A DNA stretch of 64,000 bases from Arenibacter aquaticus. GTDB taxonomy: Bacteria; Bacteroidota; Bacteroidia; Flavobacteriales; Flavobacteriaceae. Made by a program: the position numbers and the translations under genes. The stretch is from positions 1 through 64,000 of the forward strand of contig NZ_RQPJ01000001.1 of the NCBI RefSeq assembly GCF_003957295.1, given 5' to 3'. Below are positions 1 to 8,110 of the stretch, piece by piece (within the stretch, counting starts at the first letter, position 1; the number at the start of each line of letters is the position of its first letter). The notes beneath the pieces were generated by a model. The model saw nothing but the letters and a program-made list of their open reading frames with translations. It had not been told where the DNA came from and did no database searches.

Positions 1-296
1 GCAGGGATGTTTATCGTCGTGCTCGCCAAGGTATAGTCATCACCACCGCCAGTGGCCGTACCACTGGGGGTAAGGGTCACCGAGCTCGGAGCCACTATCA
101 ACCCGTCGACCAAAAGGGTCGGGATACCAGATCCGGCATCCTCAGCACCGGAACCCGTCGCAGAAGAAAAGGTAACCGTAGCCTGCCCATATCCACTTGC
201 CCCAACTAGCATCAGGACCATCAGGGGCACAAGGCGTTTGATTGCTTTTTCAATTAGACAATTGGAAAGAATTCTATATAGTGTAATTATTTTCAT
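1..296 (-). CDS. Secreted Calx-beta-like protein, N-terminal part only
   Basis: The gene is cut by the window edge; only about 98 N-terminal residues are present, starting at an ATG at 296 on the minus strand. The start is followed by a basic n-region (residues 1-21), a hydrophobic stretch (PLMVLMLVGASG) and a likely signal-peptidase site near GYGQ-AT, so the product is exported. The mature part begins ATVTFSSATGSGAEDAGSG and continues with a Thr/Ser/Gly-rich beta pattern including GGGDDYTL. That resembles Calx-beta repeat units of large Bacteroidota surface proteins, which are often type IX secretion cargo. Family and localisation are inferred from this short piece; the C-terminal sorting domain is outside the window. 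Binding target unknown. Confidence 0.6.
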   Translation of the reverse strand, partial: MKIITLYRILSNCLIEKAIKRLVPLMVLMLVGASGYGQATVTFSSATGSGAEDAGSGIPTLLVDGLIVAPSSVTLTPSGTATGGGDDYTLASTTINIP

Positions 297-617
297 AGCC
301 GGTCTATCTCTAAAACTTAAAATTTGTCCAAAAAAGACTACCTCATCCGTAAAAAATGGGATACCAATATTAAGAAAAAATAGCCCAGAAGCCTAACAAT
401 AGGGGTTAAATATCTATATATCAGATAAACTGCAACAATCAAAAAAGGAATTAATCCCAATGAACTTTATCCGCTAAAAACACCACAATAATTCCCCTTG
501 TACAAGCCCTTGATCCACTTTCCCAAACCAAGACATAAAAAAAGTCCCACCATATGGCGGGACTTTTTTATATTTTAGACATATAAACCCTTATAAACAG
601 GACTATACACACTACTC
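297..617. other. Non-coding stretch upstream of the Calx-beta gene
   Basis: This AT-rich interval of about 320 bases lies between two minus-strand genes. It holds the fabD terminator (538-569) and presumably the promoter of the gene starting at 296. I could not find a convincing TTG/TAnnTTTG promoter pair in it. The plus-strand ORF across 52-396 is antisense to the signal-peptide gene and is not supported. Confidence 0.5.
538..569 (-). terminator. Rho-independent terminator of fabD
   Basis: An inverted repeat (stem arms AAAAGTCCC and GGGACTTTT around CCATATGG) lies 49 bases past the fabD stop. The arms differ at one pair: in plus-strand RNA it would be an A-C mismatch, in minus-strand RNA a G-U wobble. 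The hairpin is therefore better on the minus strand, where it ends in a run of U, fitting fabD. Confidence 0.8.
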
Positions 618-1502
618 TTAAGAAAGAATGGCCGAGCTGGTCTCCGCTTCTTTATGAATTTTCTTCACCAAGCCCTGTAAAACTTTTCCAGGCCCTACTT
701 CTGTAAACAAAGTGGCACCATCCGCTACCATCTGCTGTACACTTTGGGTCCATTTTACCGGAGCCGTTAATTGTGCTATTAAATTTGCCTTTATGGCCTC
801 AGGATCGGTTACGGCCGTAGTAGGCACGTTTTGGTATATGGCACAGCTAGGGGGACTAAAGTCCGTAGCTTCTATGGCCGCTGCCAATTCTTCCCTTGCA
901 GGCTCCATCAAGGGAGAGTGGAATGCCCCACCTACAGGCAGTACCAATGCCCTACGCGCACCTGCTTCCTTTAACTTTTCACAGGCGGTATTTATGGCCT
1001 CTACCTCTCCGGAAATTACCAATTGCCCTGGACAGTTATAGTTTGCCGGTACCACAATGCCTTCAATTTCACTACAAACTTTTTCTACCACGCTATCTTC
1101 CAGACCCAAAACAGCCGCCATGGTACTGGGCTGCAGCTCACAGGCTTTTTGCATGGCTTTGGCCCTCTGCGATACCAATTTTAATCCGTCTTCAAAATTC
1201 AAGACTCCGTTGGCCACCAAAGCCGAAAATTCGCCCAAGGAATGCCCTGCTACCATATCGGGCTTAAAATCTTCACCCATGACCTTGCTCATAATTACCG
1301 AATGCAAGAATATAGCGGGTTGGGTTACTTTGGTTTCTTTTAGGTCCTCAGCCGTCCCCTCAAACATTAAATCGGTTATGGCGAACCCTAAAATATCATT
1401 GGCCTTTTCAAACAATTCTTGGGCCTCGGGATACTTTTCATAAAGATCCAACCCCATTCCTACAAATTGCGCACCTTGACCAGGAAAAACATATGCTTTC
1501 AT
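618..1502 (-). CDS. fabD: Malonyl-CoA:ACP transacylase FabD
   Basis: The 294-residue protein transfers malonyl from CoA to acyl carrier protein, the entry step of fatty-acid elongation in the cytoplasm. The N-terminus VFPGQGAQ, the nucleophile motif GHSLGE (Ser88), Arg113 in the QRAKAMQ motif that positions the malonyl carboxylate, and His195 in GAFHSPLM are all present. Length is normal for the family. The start at 1502 places VFPGQG close to the N-terminus as expected. It stands alone here rather than with other fab genes, followed by its own terminator at 538-569. Assignment is secure. Confidence 0.95.
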   Translation of the reverse strand: MKAYVFPGQGAQFVGMGLDLYEKYPEAQELFEKANDILGFAITDLMFEGTAEDLKETKVTQPAIFLHSVIMSKVMGEDFKPDMVAGHSLGEFSALVANGVLNFEDGLKLVSQRAKAMQKACELQPSTMAAVLGLEDSVVEKVCSEIEGIVVPANYNCPGQLVISGEVEAINTACEKLKEAGARRALVLPVGGAFHSPLMEPAREELAAAIEATDFSPPSCAIYQNVPTTAVTDPEAIKANLIAQLTAPVKWTQSVQQMVADGATLFTEVGPGKVLQGLVKKIHKEAETSSAILS

Positions 1503-1775
1503 CCGTTCTATTATTTAATTTATCTGTTAGCTACCAACATCCAGGTAGTTGAAAATTGCCATGGAAGCCCGCCCTATATTTAAACAAGGAGCTTGGCTAT
1601 ATCCCGGCTCAATTCATTCGTTTATTTTCTTTTTTTACTACTAGACAAAAATAGGATAATTTTTTTCGAAAAATATGCCCCCTACGTACCAGAAGTACCT
1701 CTACTCTTCCGCATCCAATACCTCAGCCTTGCAGTTCCGCAACCCTATTGCGCATACATCCTATTCCTCAGACAT

Positions 1776-2285
1776 TTACTCCTTAAACCAACTGGAATAG
1801 GTAATATAGTTTTCGGCTATTCGATCTATTTCCCCCTTACTCAATTCCTCACTGATATCCTTTAATTTTTTTGCCGGCATTCCCGCAAAAATGGTTCCGG
1901 AGGGTACGTGGGTCCCCTTTGTTAGCACGGCCCCGGCCGCAATAATACTATTGCTTTCCACCACACAGTCATCCATTATAATACTTCCCATTCCTACCAA
2001 TACATTGTCATGAATGGTGCATCCGTGTACCAGAGCATTATGCCCAATGGACACCTTATTACCTATGGTAGTAGGTGATTTTTTATAGGTACAATGTACC
2101 ACTGCCCCATCTTGAACGTTGACCTTATTGCCCATTTTAATGTAGTGCACGTCGCCACGGAGCACCGCATTGAACCATATACTGCACTGATCTCCCATGG
2201 TTACGTCACCAACAATCGTGGCATTCTCCGCAATATAACAATCTTCCCCTATCTGAGGGGATTTCCCCTTCACCGCTTTTATCAT
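1776..2285 (-). CDS. Gamma-carbonic-anhydrase-like hexapeptide-repeat protein
   Basis: The 169-residue protein shows the left-handed beta-helix pattern of the gamma-carbonic anhydrase / PaaY / YrdA family: repeated [IV]-G-[DN]-x-V hexapeptides over residues 10-135 (IGEDCYI, IVGDVTMGD, IGNKVSIGHNALV) and a C-terminal helix. His64, His82 and His87 are in the positions of the trimer's three zinc ligands, and the RGDV motif is at 43-46. Many family members lack measurable carbonic anhydrase activity, so catalysis is not assured. The gene is 111 bases downstream of the LytTR regulator gene on the same strand but the gap suggests a separate transcript. Confidence 0.85.
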   Translation of the reverse strand: MIKAVKGKSPQIGEDCYIAENATIVGDVTMGDQCSIWFNAVLRGDVHYIKMGNKVNVQDGAVVHCTYKKSPTTIGNKVSIGHNALVHGCTIHDNVLVGMGSIIMDDCVVESNSIIAAGAVLTKGTHVPSGTIFAGMPAKKLKDISEELSKGEIDRIAENYITYSSWFKE

Positions 2286-2396
2286 ATTGTATTATTTATC
2301 ACTTGTGCTTTTCATCATCTATATTATATACCTTAGCCTACAGGAGGGGAGGTAGCTTTAAAAACCCCTATACCCTTCCCCTATTTTTTTGCAAAT

Positions 2397-3128
2397 CTAT
2401 TCAAAATACGACAACAAATCCTTCTTTTTAGAGGCCGATACCATTATTTCCTGTCCATTGGATAGCACCACGCTGCCTCCTTTACCCCGTTTGTATTGCT
2501 GTACTTCGTTGACATTTACCAAATAGGACTTATGTATGCGTGCAAAGGTATAGTCCGTCAAAGCTTCCTCAAAATACTTTAAGGTTTTACTGACCAGTAT
2601 TTTTTGGTTCTGCAAAAATATTTCGGTGTAGTTATCATCGGCCTTACAATAAAGAATATCGGCCACATTCAAAACCTGGAAACCATCTTGCTGTGGCAGG
2701 GTAATCTTGCCATCTACCTTATTCAATTTTGGCTTTAGAATACGGTCTTGCAACTCCACTTCCTTTTGTCTTATTTGAATGACGTATTCTACCGCTTTTA
2801 TAAGCTCATCTATATTTATGGGTTTCATAAGATAGTAGGCGGCGTGATTATTGAGGGCATCCATGGCATATTCATTGTAGGCCGTTACAAAAACAGTCTC
2901 AAATGTCCGCTCCGGCATTTGATCTAGCAGATCAAAGGCATTTCCAAACGGCATTTCTACGTCCAAAAACACCAAATCGGGCTTTTTGGACCGGATCAAG
3001 GCATCTGCTTCCTTGATGCTCCCTGCCTCGCCCACCAAATGCACTGCAGGACAATATTTGTCCAAATAATTGCGGAGAATCTCCCTGCTGTTCACCTCAT
3101 CTTCTACCAGTATAGCGCTTAACGTCAT
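2397..3128 (-). CDS. LytTR-family response regulator
   Basis: The 243-residue protein has an N-terminal receiver domain (1-120; acidic pocket ED near residue 10, phospho-acceptor Asp56 in VFLDVEMP, a Thr/Ala switch region and Lys in LMKPI) and a C-terminal LytTR DNA-binding domain (about 140-243, with ARIHKSYLVNV and the terminal KKKDLLSYFE). It is the cytoplasmic output partner of the sensor kinase gene just upstream (29 bases between them), so the two form an operon. Targets cannot be read from the sequence; the secreted VWA gene divergent from the kinase gene is one candidate. Confidence 0.93.
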   Translation of the reverse strand: MTLSAILVEDEVNSREILRNYLDKYCPAVHLVGEAGSIKEADALIRSKKPDLVFLDVEMPFGNAFDLLDQMPERTFETVFVTAYNEYAMDALNNHAAYYLMKPINIDELIKAVEYVIQIRQKEVELQDRILKPKLNKVDGKITLPQQDGFQVLNVADILYCKADDNYTEIFLQNQKILVSKTLKYFEEALTDYTFARIHKSYLVNVNEVQQYKRGKGGSVVLSNGQEIMVSASKKKDLLSYFE

Positions 3129-3157
3129 TCCTACGGTTTATGCTTTAATATTATGAG

Positions 3158-5074
3158 TCACTTTTTTAAGGTAACAACCACCTTGGTACCCGTTCCGTTC
3201 AATTCTAGATCCGATATGGCAACATCCAGCTTATTGCCGTGCATTTGGTTTAGTATGGCTATTCTTTTTTTAATATTCCCCATACCCTTGGAATTTTGCC
3301 TCTTCTGGTTTTGGGTTTTTAATTCCCGGGATTTTTTACGGCCAATACCATTGTCTTCTATGGTAATCTGCAGGGCATCGGCTGCTATTTTTTTTAGGGC
3401 TATCCTTAAAAAGCCCTTTTCTTCCCTGTATCGCAAACCATGCCAAATTGCATTTTCTATATAGGGCTGCAGCAACATTGGCGGAATTTTAAAATCCGCT
3501 ATGGGAATCTCCTTATCAACAAGGATTTGATAGCTGAACTTATCGGAAAAACGGGAATGCTCCAATTTTGTATACAGTTCCAACAACTCCAACTCCTTGG
3601 TCATGGGAATAAAATCTTCCTCGGAATTTTCCAATACCGACCGCATAAGGGCAGAAAAATCACTTAAATATCTGTTGGCGCTTCGTTCATCATTCTTGGC
3701 AATAAAGCTGTTTACGGAATTCAGGGCATTGAAAATAAAATGCGGATTCATTTGCGACCTTAAGGATTTAAGGGCCAATAGATTATTTGCCAACTTTTGT
3801 TGTTTATTGCTTCTGTAAAAGAAATAGGTGGCCACCCCCATTAACAACAAGCCAAAAATTAAAGAATAGATAATCCAATTTTGGCGTTTTACACTTTCGG
3901 ACACCAACTGTTGTTGGGTCAAGGCCAGATTGTATTTGCTTTGGGAAAGTTCCCGTTCCTGCTCCAGCCCCAATATTCTGCTTTGCGCGGCTGCTATTTC
4001 CCTGTTTAAACGGGCGGCAGTGGAAATCTCCTGTTCTTTTCTCACATACAAGGTATCTACTAGGGACACATATTCCTGATAGGTCTCCAATGCCTTGTTA
4101 AAATCGCCCTTATACTTATACACCTCGGACAATTTTCTTGTGGCATCCTTCTGTACCAACAGATCATCATCCACATCTGCATCCTTAATACTCTCTTCCA
4201 GGTATGGTATGGCCTCATCATATTTATCTTGGGCTATATAGGCATTGGCTATTTTATAATTTATACGCTGGGCGGAAATAGAATCCTTGACCAAGGCATA
4301 TGCTGTTGGGGGCTCCATATCCTTTTGTACTTTTTTTAAATCCTCCAAGCTCTTTTTCCTCAGGGCTATTTCCTGTCCATATTGATTTTTACGATTGTAA
4401 AAGTCGGCCACTTTTTCCTTTTCTTGGGCCGCTCGTTGCGGGGCTTGCTGGGTTGCCAATTTAAGCGAATTGCCAAAATATACATCAGCCTCGTGCAACC
4501 TATCCTCTTTGGCGTAGGCCTCCGCTATCTTGGAGTTAAGGTCTACCGTCTTTGTAGAAATCTGGTTCTTTTCGGCCACTTTAAGCCCTTCGTTGTAATA
4601 AGCCACGGCCTTATCTACCTCAGCAAGCCCCACATATACATCACCTAAGGTCTCATTAAGCTCTACCCTATGATAGGGAAGCAATCTAGGCATCTCCAAT
4701 AGGGGAGAAAGTATTTTCTCCGCCTCCTTAAATTCCTTGTTCTGCACCAAGGCCTTCCCCAACAACAGCCTTATCTTTGGGCTGGACTTGGCCTGTACCG
4801 CATCCTTAAAACTGGATATCGCCAAGTCATATTGTTTGTGATAAAGGTAAACCTCTCCCAAGGCAGCATAGGATTGGGACAGTTCTTCCTGCTTTTTTAA
4901 CGACCCTAAGCTGGAAATGGATTGGGCAATAAAATCTATACTCTTGCCAATATTCCTCTTCTTATAATAATTTGCCGAATCTATATAACTCCGGTGTAGG
5001 GCAACACTGTCCTGTGCAAGGCCCTCTACCATGGCAAAAGCAAATAATAAGAATATGTAAAAACCTCTGTACAT
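3158..5074 (-). CDS. TPR-containing LytS/YpdA-type sensor histidine kinase
   Basis: The 638-residue protein has a signal-like N-terminus (1-20, ending GLAQ), a periplasmic region of TPR-like helical pairs (about 30-340), a coiled coil (345-395), one membrane helix (about 398-420), then a His_kinase domain with the phospho-acceptor box QMNPHFIFNALNSVN (His445) and a HATPase domain with PYIENAIWHGL and the G-boxes GIGRKKS and GKGMGNIKKRI. This is the usual Bacteroidota layout in which periplasmic TPRs take the place of a ligand-binding domain. It forms a pair with the LytTR regulator 29 bases downstream. The signal sensed is unknown. Confidence 0.92.
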   Translation of the reverse strand: MYRGFYIFLLFAFAMVEGLAQDSVALHRSYIDSANYYKKRNIGKSIDFIAQSISSLGSLKKQEELSQSYAALGEVYLYHKQYDLAISSFKDAVQAKSSPKIRLLLGKALVQNKEFKEAEKILSPLLEMPRLLPYHRVELNETLGDVYVGLAEVDKAVAYYNEGLKVAEKNQISTKTVDLNSKIAEAYAKEDRLHEADVYFGNSLKLATQQAPQRAAQEKEKVADFYNRKNQYGQEIALRKKSLEDLKKVQKDMEPPTAYALVKDSISAQRINYKIANAYIAQDKYDEAIPYLEESIKDADVDDDLLVQKDATRKLSEVYKYKGDFNKALETYQEYVSLVDTLYVRKEQEISTAARLNREIAAAQSRILGLEQERELSQSKYNLALTQQQLVSESVKRQNWIIYSLIFGLLLMGVATYFFYRSNKQQKLANNLLALKSLRSQMNPHFIFNALNSVNSFIAKNDERSANRYLSDFSALMRSVLENSEEDFIPMTKELELLELYTKLEHSRFSDKFSYQILVDKEIPIADFKIPPMLLQPYIENAIWHGLRYREEKGFLRIALKKIAADALQITIEDNGIGRKKSRELKTQNQKRQNSKGMGNIKKRIAILNQMHGNKLDVAISDLELNGTGTKVVVTLKK

Positions 5075-5230
5075 TAACTTTTATAATTGGGATAAACTTA
5101 AATGATTTAAACCATACTAAAAAATAGACACTTTTAAACATCTGCCATCCCAAGCTACTGCTCTACACCTATACGAATTGATACAGCCGTTTGCCTCACC
5201 CAAACAACCCGTTTACTCAATACCGGTTTT

Positions 5231-5257
5231 TTGAAAAAAAGTTTGCTCCTACATTTA
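5231..5257 (+). promoter_or_regulatory. Possible promoter of the VWA gene
   Basis: TTG at 5231-5233 and TACATTTA at 5250-5257 are 16 bases apart, close to the Bacteroidota consensus TTG/TAnnTTTG with one mismatch in the -7 box. It lies in the divergent region between the sensor kinase and the VWA gene. Confidence 0.35.
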
Positions 5258-5323
5258 AACCTCAACACGGCAACATAGCCAAAACAAGCCACTAAAGTTG
5301 AAGTAAAATCTAAACATATCACT

Positions 5324-6502
5324 ATGAAAAATTTAAGCAAAGTATTTACCACAGTAGCAGTATCACTAATTATAGGAAGCAGCTACGGCTCCCTACATCC
5401 TGTAAAAAACAACTTAGTCACCTCCATTGAACAGTTAAACAGCAATCACAAGCCCAACCCCAACGGCAACACCGTTAAAATAGCTCTTTTGTTAGACACC
5501 AGTAATAGTATGGATGGCCTAATAAACCAGGCAAAATCCCAGCTCTGGGACATAGTAAACAAATTTACCCATGCCAAATGTGGTAACGATTTGGGACCGC
5601 GATTACAAATAGCGCTGTATCAATATGGAAACGACCATCTGGCGGCAAAAGAGGGGTATATTCAACAGGTATTGGGATTTAGCAGTGATCTGGACGAGAT
5701 TTCGGAAAAACTATTCTCCCTTTCCACCAATGGAGGGGAAGAATACTGCGGACAGGTGATACAAACCTCCTTAAGGCAATTGGATTGGGGCAACAATCCA
5801 GACCATTTAAAAATGATATTTATTGCCGGAAACGAACCATTTACCCAAGGCAAGATCCATTATAAGGATGCCGTGGCCAATGCCAAGGAAAAGGATGTGA
5901 TCATTAACACCATTTTTTGCGGTAACTATGAACAAGGTATCAACAGCCATTGGAAAGATGGCGCCCAACTATCGGGCGGAGATTATATGGCCATAGACCA
6001 CAACCGGGAAGTGGTGCATATAAAAACGCCCTATGACAATATAATTATACAGCTAAACAACAAACTTAACAAGACCTATGTTTCATACGGGGCACAGGGC
6101 GCCTCTAAACTGCAACAACAAGCTGTCCAAGACAGCAATGCCATGGAGATGGAAGAAGTAGTAGCGGTAAAGAGAGCGGTCAGCAAATCGTCCAGAATGT
6201 ACTCCAATTCCTCCTGGGACCTGGTAGATGCCTCCAAGGAAGACGATTTTGAACTGGGCAACATTGGAAAAGAGCAGCTCCCTCCAATCTTACGAGGAAA
6301 ATCCAAGGTTGAAATAAAGTCTTATATCGCAGAAAAAAATGCAGAGCGAATTGCCATTCAAAAGGAAATTCAAGCCCTAAACAAAAAACGGGAAGCCTAT
6401 ATCACTGCAAAGCGTAAAGACAGTGGGAAAGGTGAATTGGAAAACGCCATGATAGGGGCTATCATGAAACAGGCGGAGCGCAAAAACTATCGTTGGGATT
6501 AA
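5324..6502 (+). CDS. Secreted von Willebrand factor type A domain protein
   Basis: The 392-residue protein starts with a signal peptide (1-21) and contains a VWA domain (about 50-240) with an intact metal-ion-dependent adhesion site DTSNSMD (Asp58, Ser60, Ser62). A later basic, coiled-coil-prone tail (about 320-392) is rich in Lys, Glu and Ala. The MIDAS implies divalent-metal-dependent protein binding in the periplasm or outside the cell. It is transcribed divergently from the LytS/LytTR pair, which suggests, but does not show, a regulatory link. I do not recognise a characterised homologue and the partner is unknown. No C-terminal type IX sorting domain is visible. Confidence 0.8.
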   Translation: MKNLSKVFTTVAVSLIIGSSYGSLHPVKNNLVTSIEQLNSNHKPNPNGNTVKIALLLDTSNSMDGLINQAKSQLWDIVNKFTHAKCGNDLGPRLQIALYQYGNDHLAAKEGYIQQVLGFSSDLDEISEKLFSLSTNGGEEYCGQVIQTSLRQLDWGNNPDHLKMIFIAGNEPFTQGKIHYKDAVANAKEKDVIINTIFCGNYEQGINSHWKDGAQLSGGDYMAIDHNREVVHIKTPYDNIIIQLNNKLNKTYVSYGAQGASKLQQQAVQDSNAMEMEEVVAVKRAVSKSSRMYSNSSWDLVDASKEDDFELGNIGKEQLPPILRGKSKVEIKSYIAEKNAERIAIQKEIQALNKKREAYITAKRKDSGKGELENAMIGAIMKQAERKNYRWD

Positions 6503-7000
6503 TATCGGATCGGTATTGCCATAATGCTAAAATCAGAAAAATGATTAGAGCAACAAATTATATAAGGCCGGGATGATAATTGAATCATTCCCAAAGGTTG
6601 TGTGTGTGTGTGTGTGTGGATTTATAGAAATTGAAAATAGGCCGGTTCTTGTTTCTTCAACCTAATAACTCAGAAAAATCATTGTCCGGTCTATCTTCTT
6701 CCTTGCTGTAGCTATAATGGTCGTTAAGTATTATTGAAGCCCTGGAAATAAGGTAGGCAATGGGATAGGTCCGTGAAATCACTGGATTTTGAGAACCACT
6801 TGAATAAAGTAAAAGAATAATTTCTACATAAGGCAACCCGATCAGTCGCAAATAATATGGGCAACAATAGGAAAACCCAACAATTAGCCATTATCCGTAT
6901 AATTAAAACAGAGCACAGTCTTTGGCCTACAAAGAACTGAAGATTGTGTTCTTTATTCCGCTTAGCTGGCGAACGCCAGCCTAGAAATAGCCTATGGTCA
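6503..7000. other. Non-coding stretch between convergent genes
   Basis: About 500 AT-rich bases separate the stop codons of the VWA gene (plus) and the PorP/SprF-type gene (minus). It contains the (TG)10 tract at 6599-6618 and a perfect 6-bp hairpin GCTGGC-GAAC-GCCAGC at 6965-6980 that lacks a U-tract on either strand. A 64-codon minus-strand ORF (6657-6851) has no recognisable domain and is not called. Confidence 0.5.
6599..6618. repeat. (TG)10 dinucleotide microsatellite
   Basis: Ten uninterrupted TG units lie 97 bases past the VWA stop codon. Tracts of this kind can change length by slippage, but this one is between two convergent 3' ends, so no coding effect is expected. Confidence 0.95.
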
Positions 7001-7993
7001 TTAATAATTTACAGCGGGACATTTACAGTCGTACCGCTTTTCGGGCTGCCCGAAGTCGTACCCCAGTGTAATTTGGTGGAATCCCCCATTATCAAATCTT
7101 ATATCCCCCATCTGGTAGGAATAGTTATAAGAGACCAGAAAGTTTTTATAGTTAACCCCTACAATTGGTGTAATAAGCTGCAAGCGTTGTTCGCCAAAAT
7201 TACTGGATGTCTGATATTGGGCTCCATCAAAACTTCTTCTATAGGAAATACCTCCCCACACCGTTCCAAAATCTACGCTTTTATAGACCTTGGCATTAAT
7301 ATCGACTGCTTTTTCCCTGGTAAATTCGGTATATTGAAACAGCACAGAAGGTTCCACTTGCCATTCTCCCCTACCAAAAACATAACCTGAGGATACCAGG
7401 TATTTGCGCAAATTGGTAGATTCAACGGCCGAATACAAATCCCTGCCCCTACCCAGTAGGTTATGGATTGCGGCATGTGCATAGAACTCCCTAAAATTAT
7501 AGGACATCCCCAAATCCATATTAAAATAGCTAACACTGTTCCGGGATCCCGTAACCAAGGGATCTGGTATTATGGACACAAATTCGGACTCGTCCAAATT
7601 ACTCTGCTGTATTCCTGCGCTTAATCCAAAAGAAAGTTGGTTTAGACTTCTATAATCCCCACCCAATCTCAGGTGATGGGCATATGTAAGTTTAAGGCCC
7701 GTTTGGGAGTGATACCCATTGGCATCATTAAAAAAAATGGCACCAAAGCCATTGTTTTCCCCTGCCCTAAAATGAGCATTCAAGGTTTGTAAGTTAGGGG
7801 CATCATCTGCGCTAAACCATTGTTGTCTTATTGTGGCCCTAATCTTCCCTCCTTCACCTATACCGGCCATTGATGGGTATACCAAATAGTAGTTATCCGC
7901 CAAATAATCAAAATATACCGGGACGCCTTCCTGTGCCATGGATTGAAATCCCATCGCAACGAACGAAAGTAAGATCAATAAGTTTTGTTTCAT
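7001..7993 (-). CDS. PorP/SprF-family type IX secretion outer-membrane protein
   Basis: The 330-residue protein has a signal peptide (MKQNLLILLSFVAMGFQSMAQ) followed by GVPVYFDYLADNYYLVYPSMAG, the hallmark opening of PorP/SprF proteins, then alternating aromatic beta-strands ending in an outer-membrane-type segment (HQITLGYDF). Family members are 14-strand-type barrels that bind PorE or help deliver specific adhesins through the type IX system. I chose the ATG at 7993, not the upstream one at 8026, because it begins the signal peptide and because the -7 box TATATTTG (8024-8031) overlaps the upstream codon. PorP/SprF paralogues usually sit beside a large secreted adhesin gene; none is adjacent here, so its cargo is unknown. 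Confidence 0.88.
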   Translation of the reverse strand: MKQNLLILLSFVAMGFQSMAQEGVPVYFDYLADNYYLVYPSMAGIGEGGKIRATIRQQWFSADDAPNLQTLNAHFRAGENNGFGAIFFNDANGYHSQTGLKLTYAHHLRLGGDYRSLNQLSFGLSAGIQQSNLDESEFVSIIPDPLVTGSRNSVSYFNMDLGMSYNFREFYAHAAIHNLLGRGRDLYSAVESTNLRKYLVSSGYVFGRGEWQVEPSVLFQYTEFTREKAVDINAKVYKSVDFGTVWGGISYRRSFDGAQYQTSSNFGEQRLQLITPIVGVNYKNFLVSYNYSYQMGDIRFDNGGFHQITLGYDFGQPEKRYDCKCPAVNY

Positions 7994-8023
7994 TAAGATG
8001 AGGGGTGAATTAATAACATCGTC

Positions 8024-8031
8024 CAAATATA
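8024..8031 (-). promoter_or_regulatory. -7 box of the PorP/SprF-type gene
   Basis: The minus strand reads TATATTTG, a perfect TAnnTTTG box, 31 bases before the chosen start at 7993. No clear TTG is found at the usual distance upstream, so the promoter is only half supported. Confidence 0.5.
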
Positions 8032-8088
8032 AGTTATAACGGCCGAAATACTACATTATTATATTTACCGTAACTTAGAAATCCTTCG

Positions 8089-8096
8089 TACTTTTG
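8089..8096 (+). promoter_or_regulatory. -7 box of the Nfu gene
   Basis: TACTTTTG matches TAnnTTTG and lies 14 bases before the ATG at 8111, back to back with the divergent box at 8024-8031. The -33 TTG is not clear, and the implied 5' leader would be very short. Confidence 0.45.
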
Positions 8097-8110
8097 TAAA
8101 AAATATTCAA

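Noticed and set aside
6657-6851. Minus-strand ORF of 64 codons between the VWA and PorP/SprF genes
   Set aside because: No domain, no promoter, and lies in a low-complexity intergenic region; it could be a decayed remnant but nothing supports that.
6965-6980. Perfect hairpin GCTGGC-GAAC-GCCAGC
   Set aside because: As terminator it lacks a U-tract on either strand; only one copy is in the window, so a repeat family cannot be claimed.
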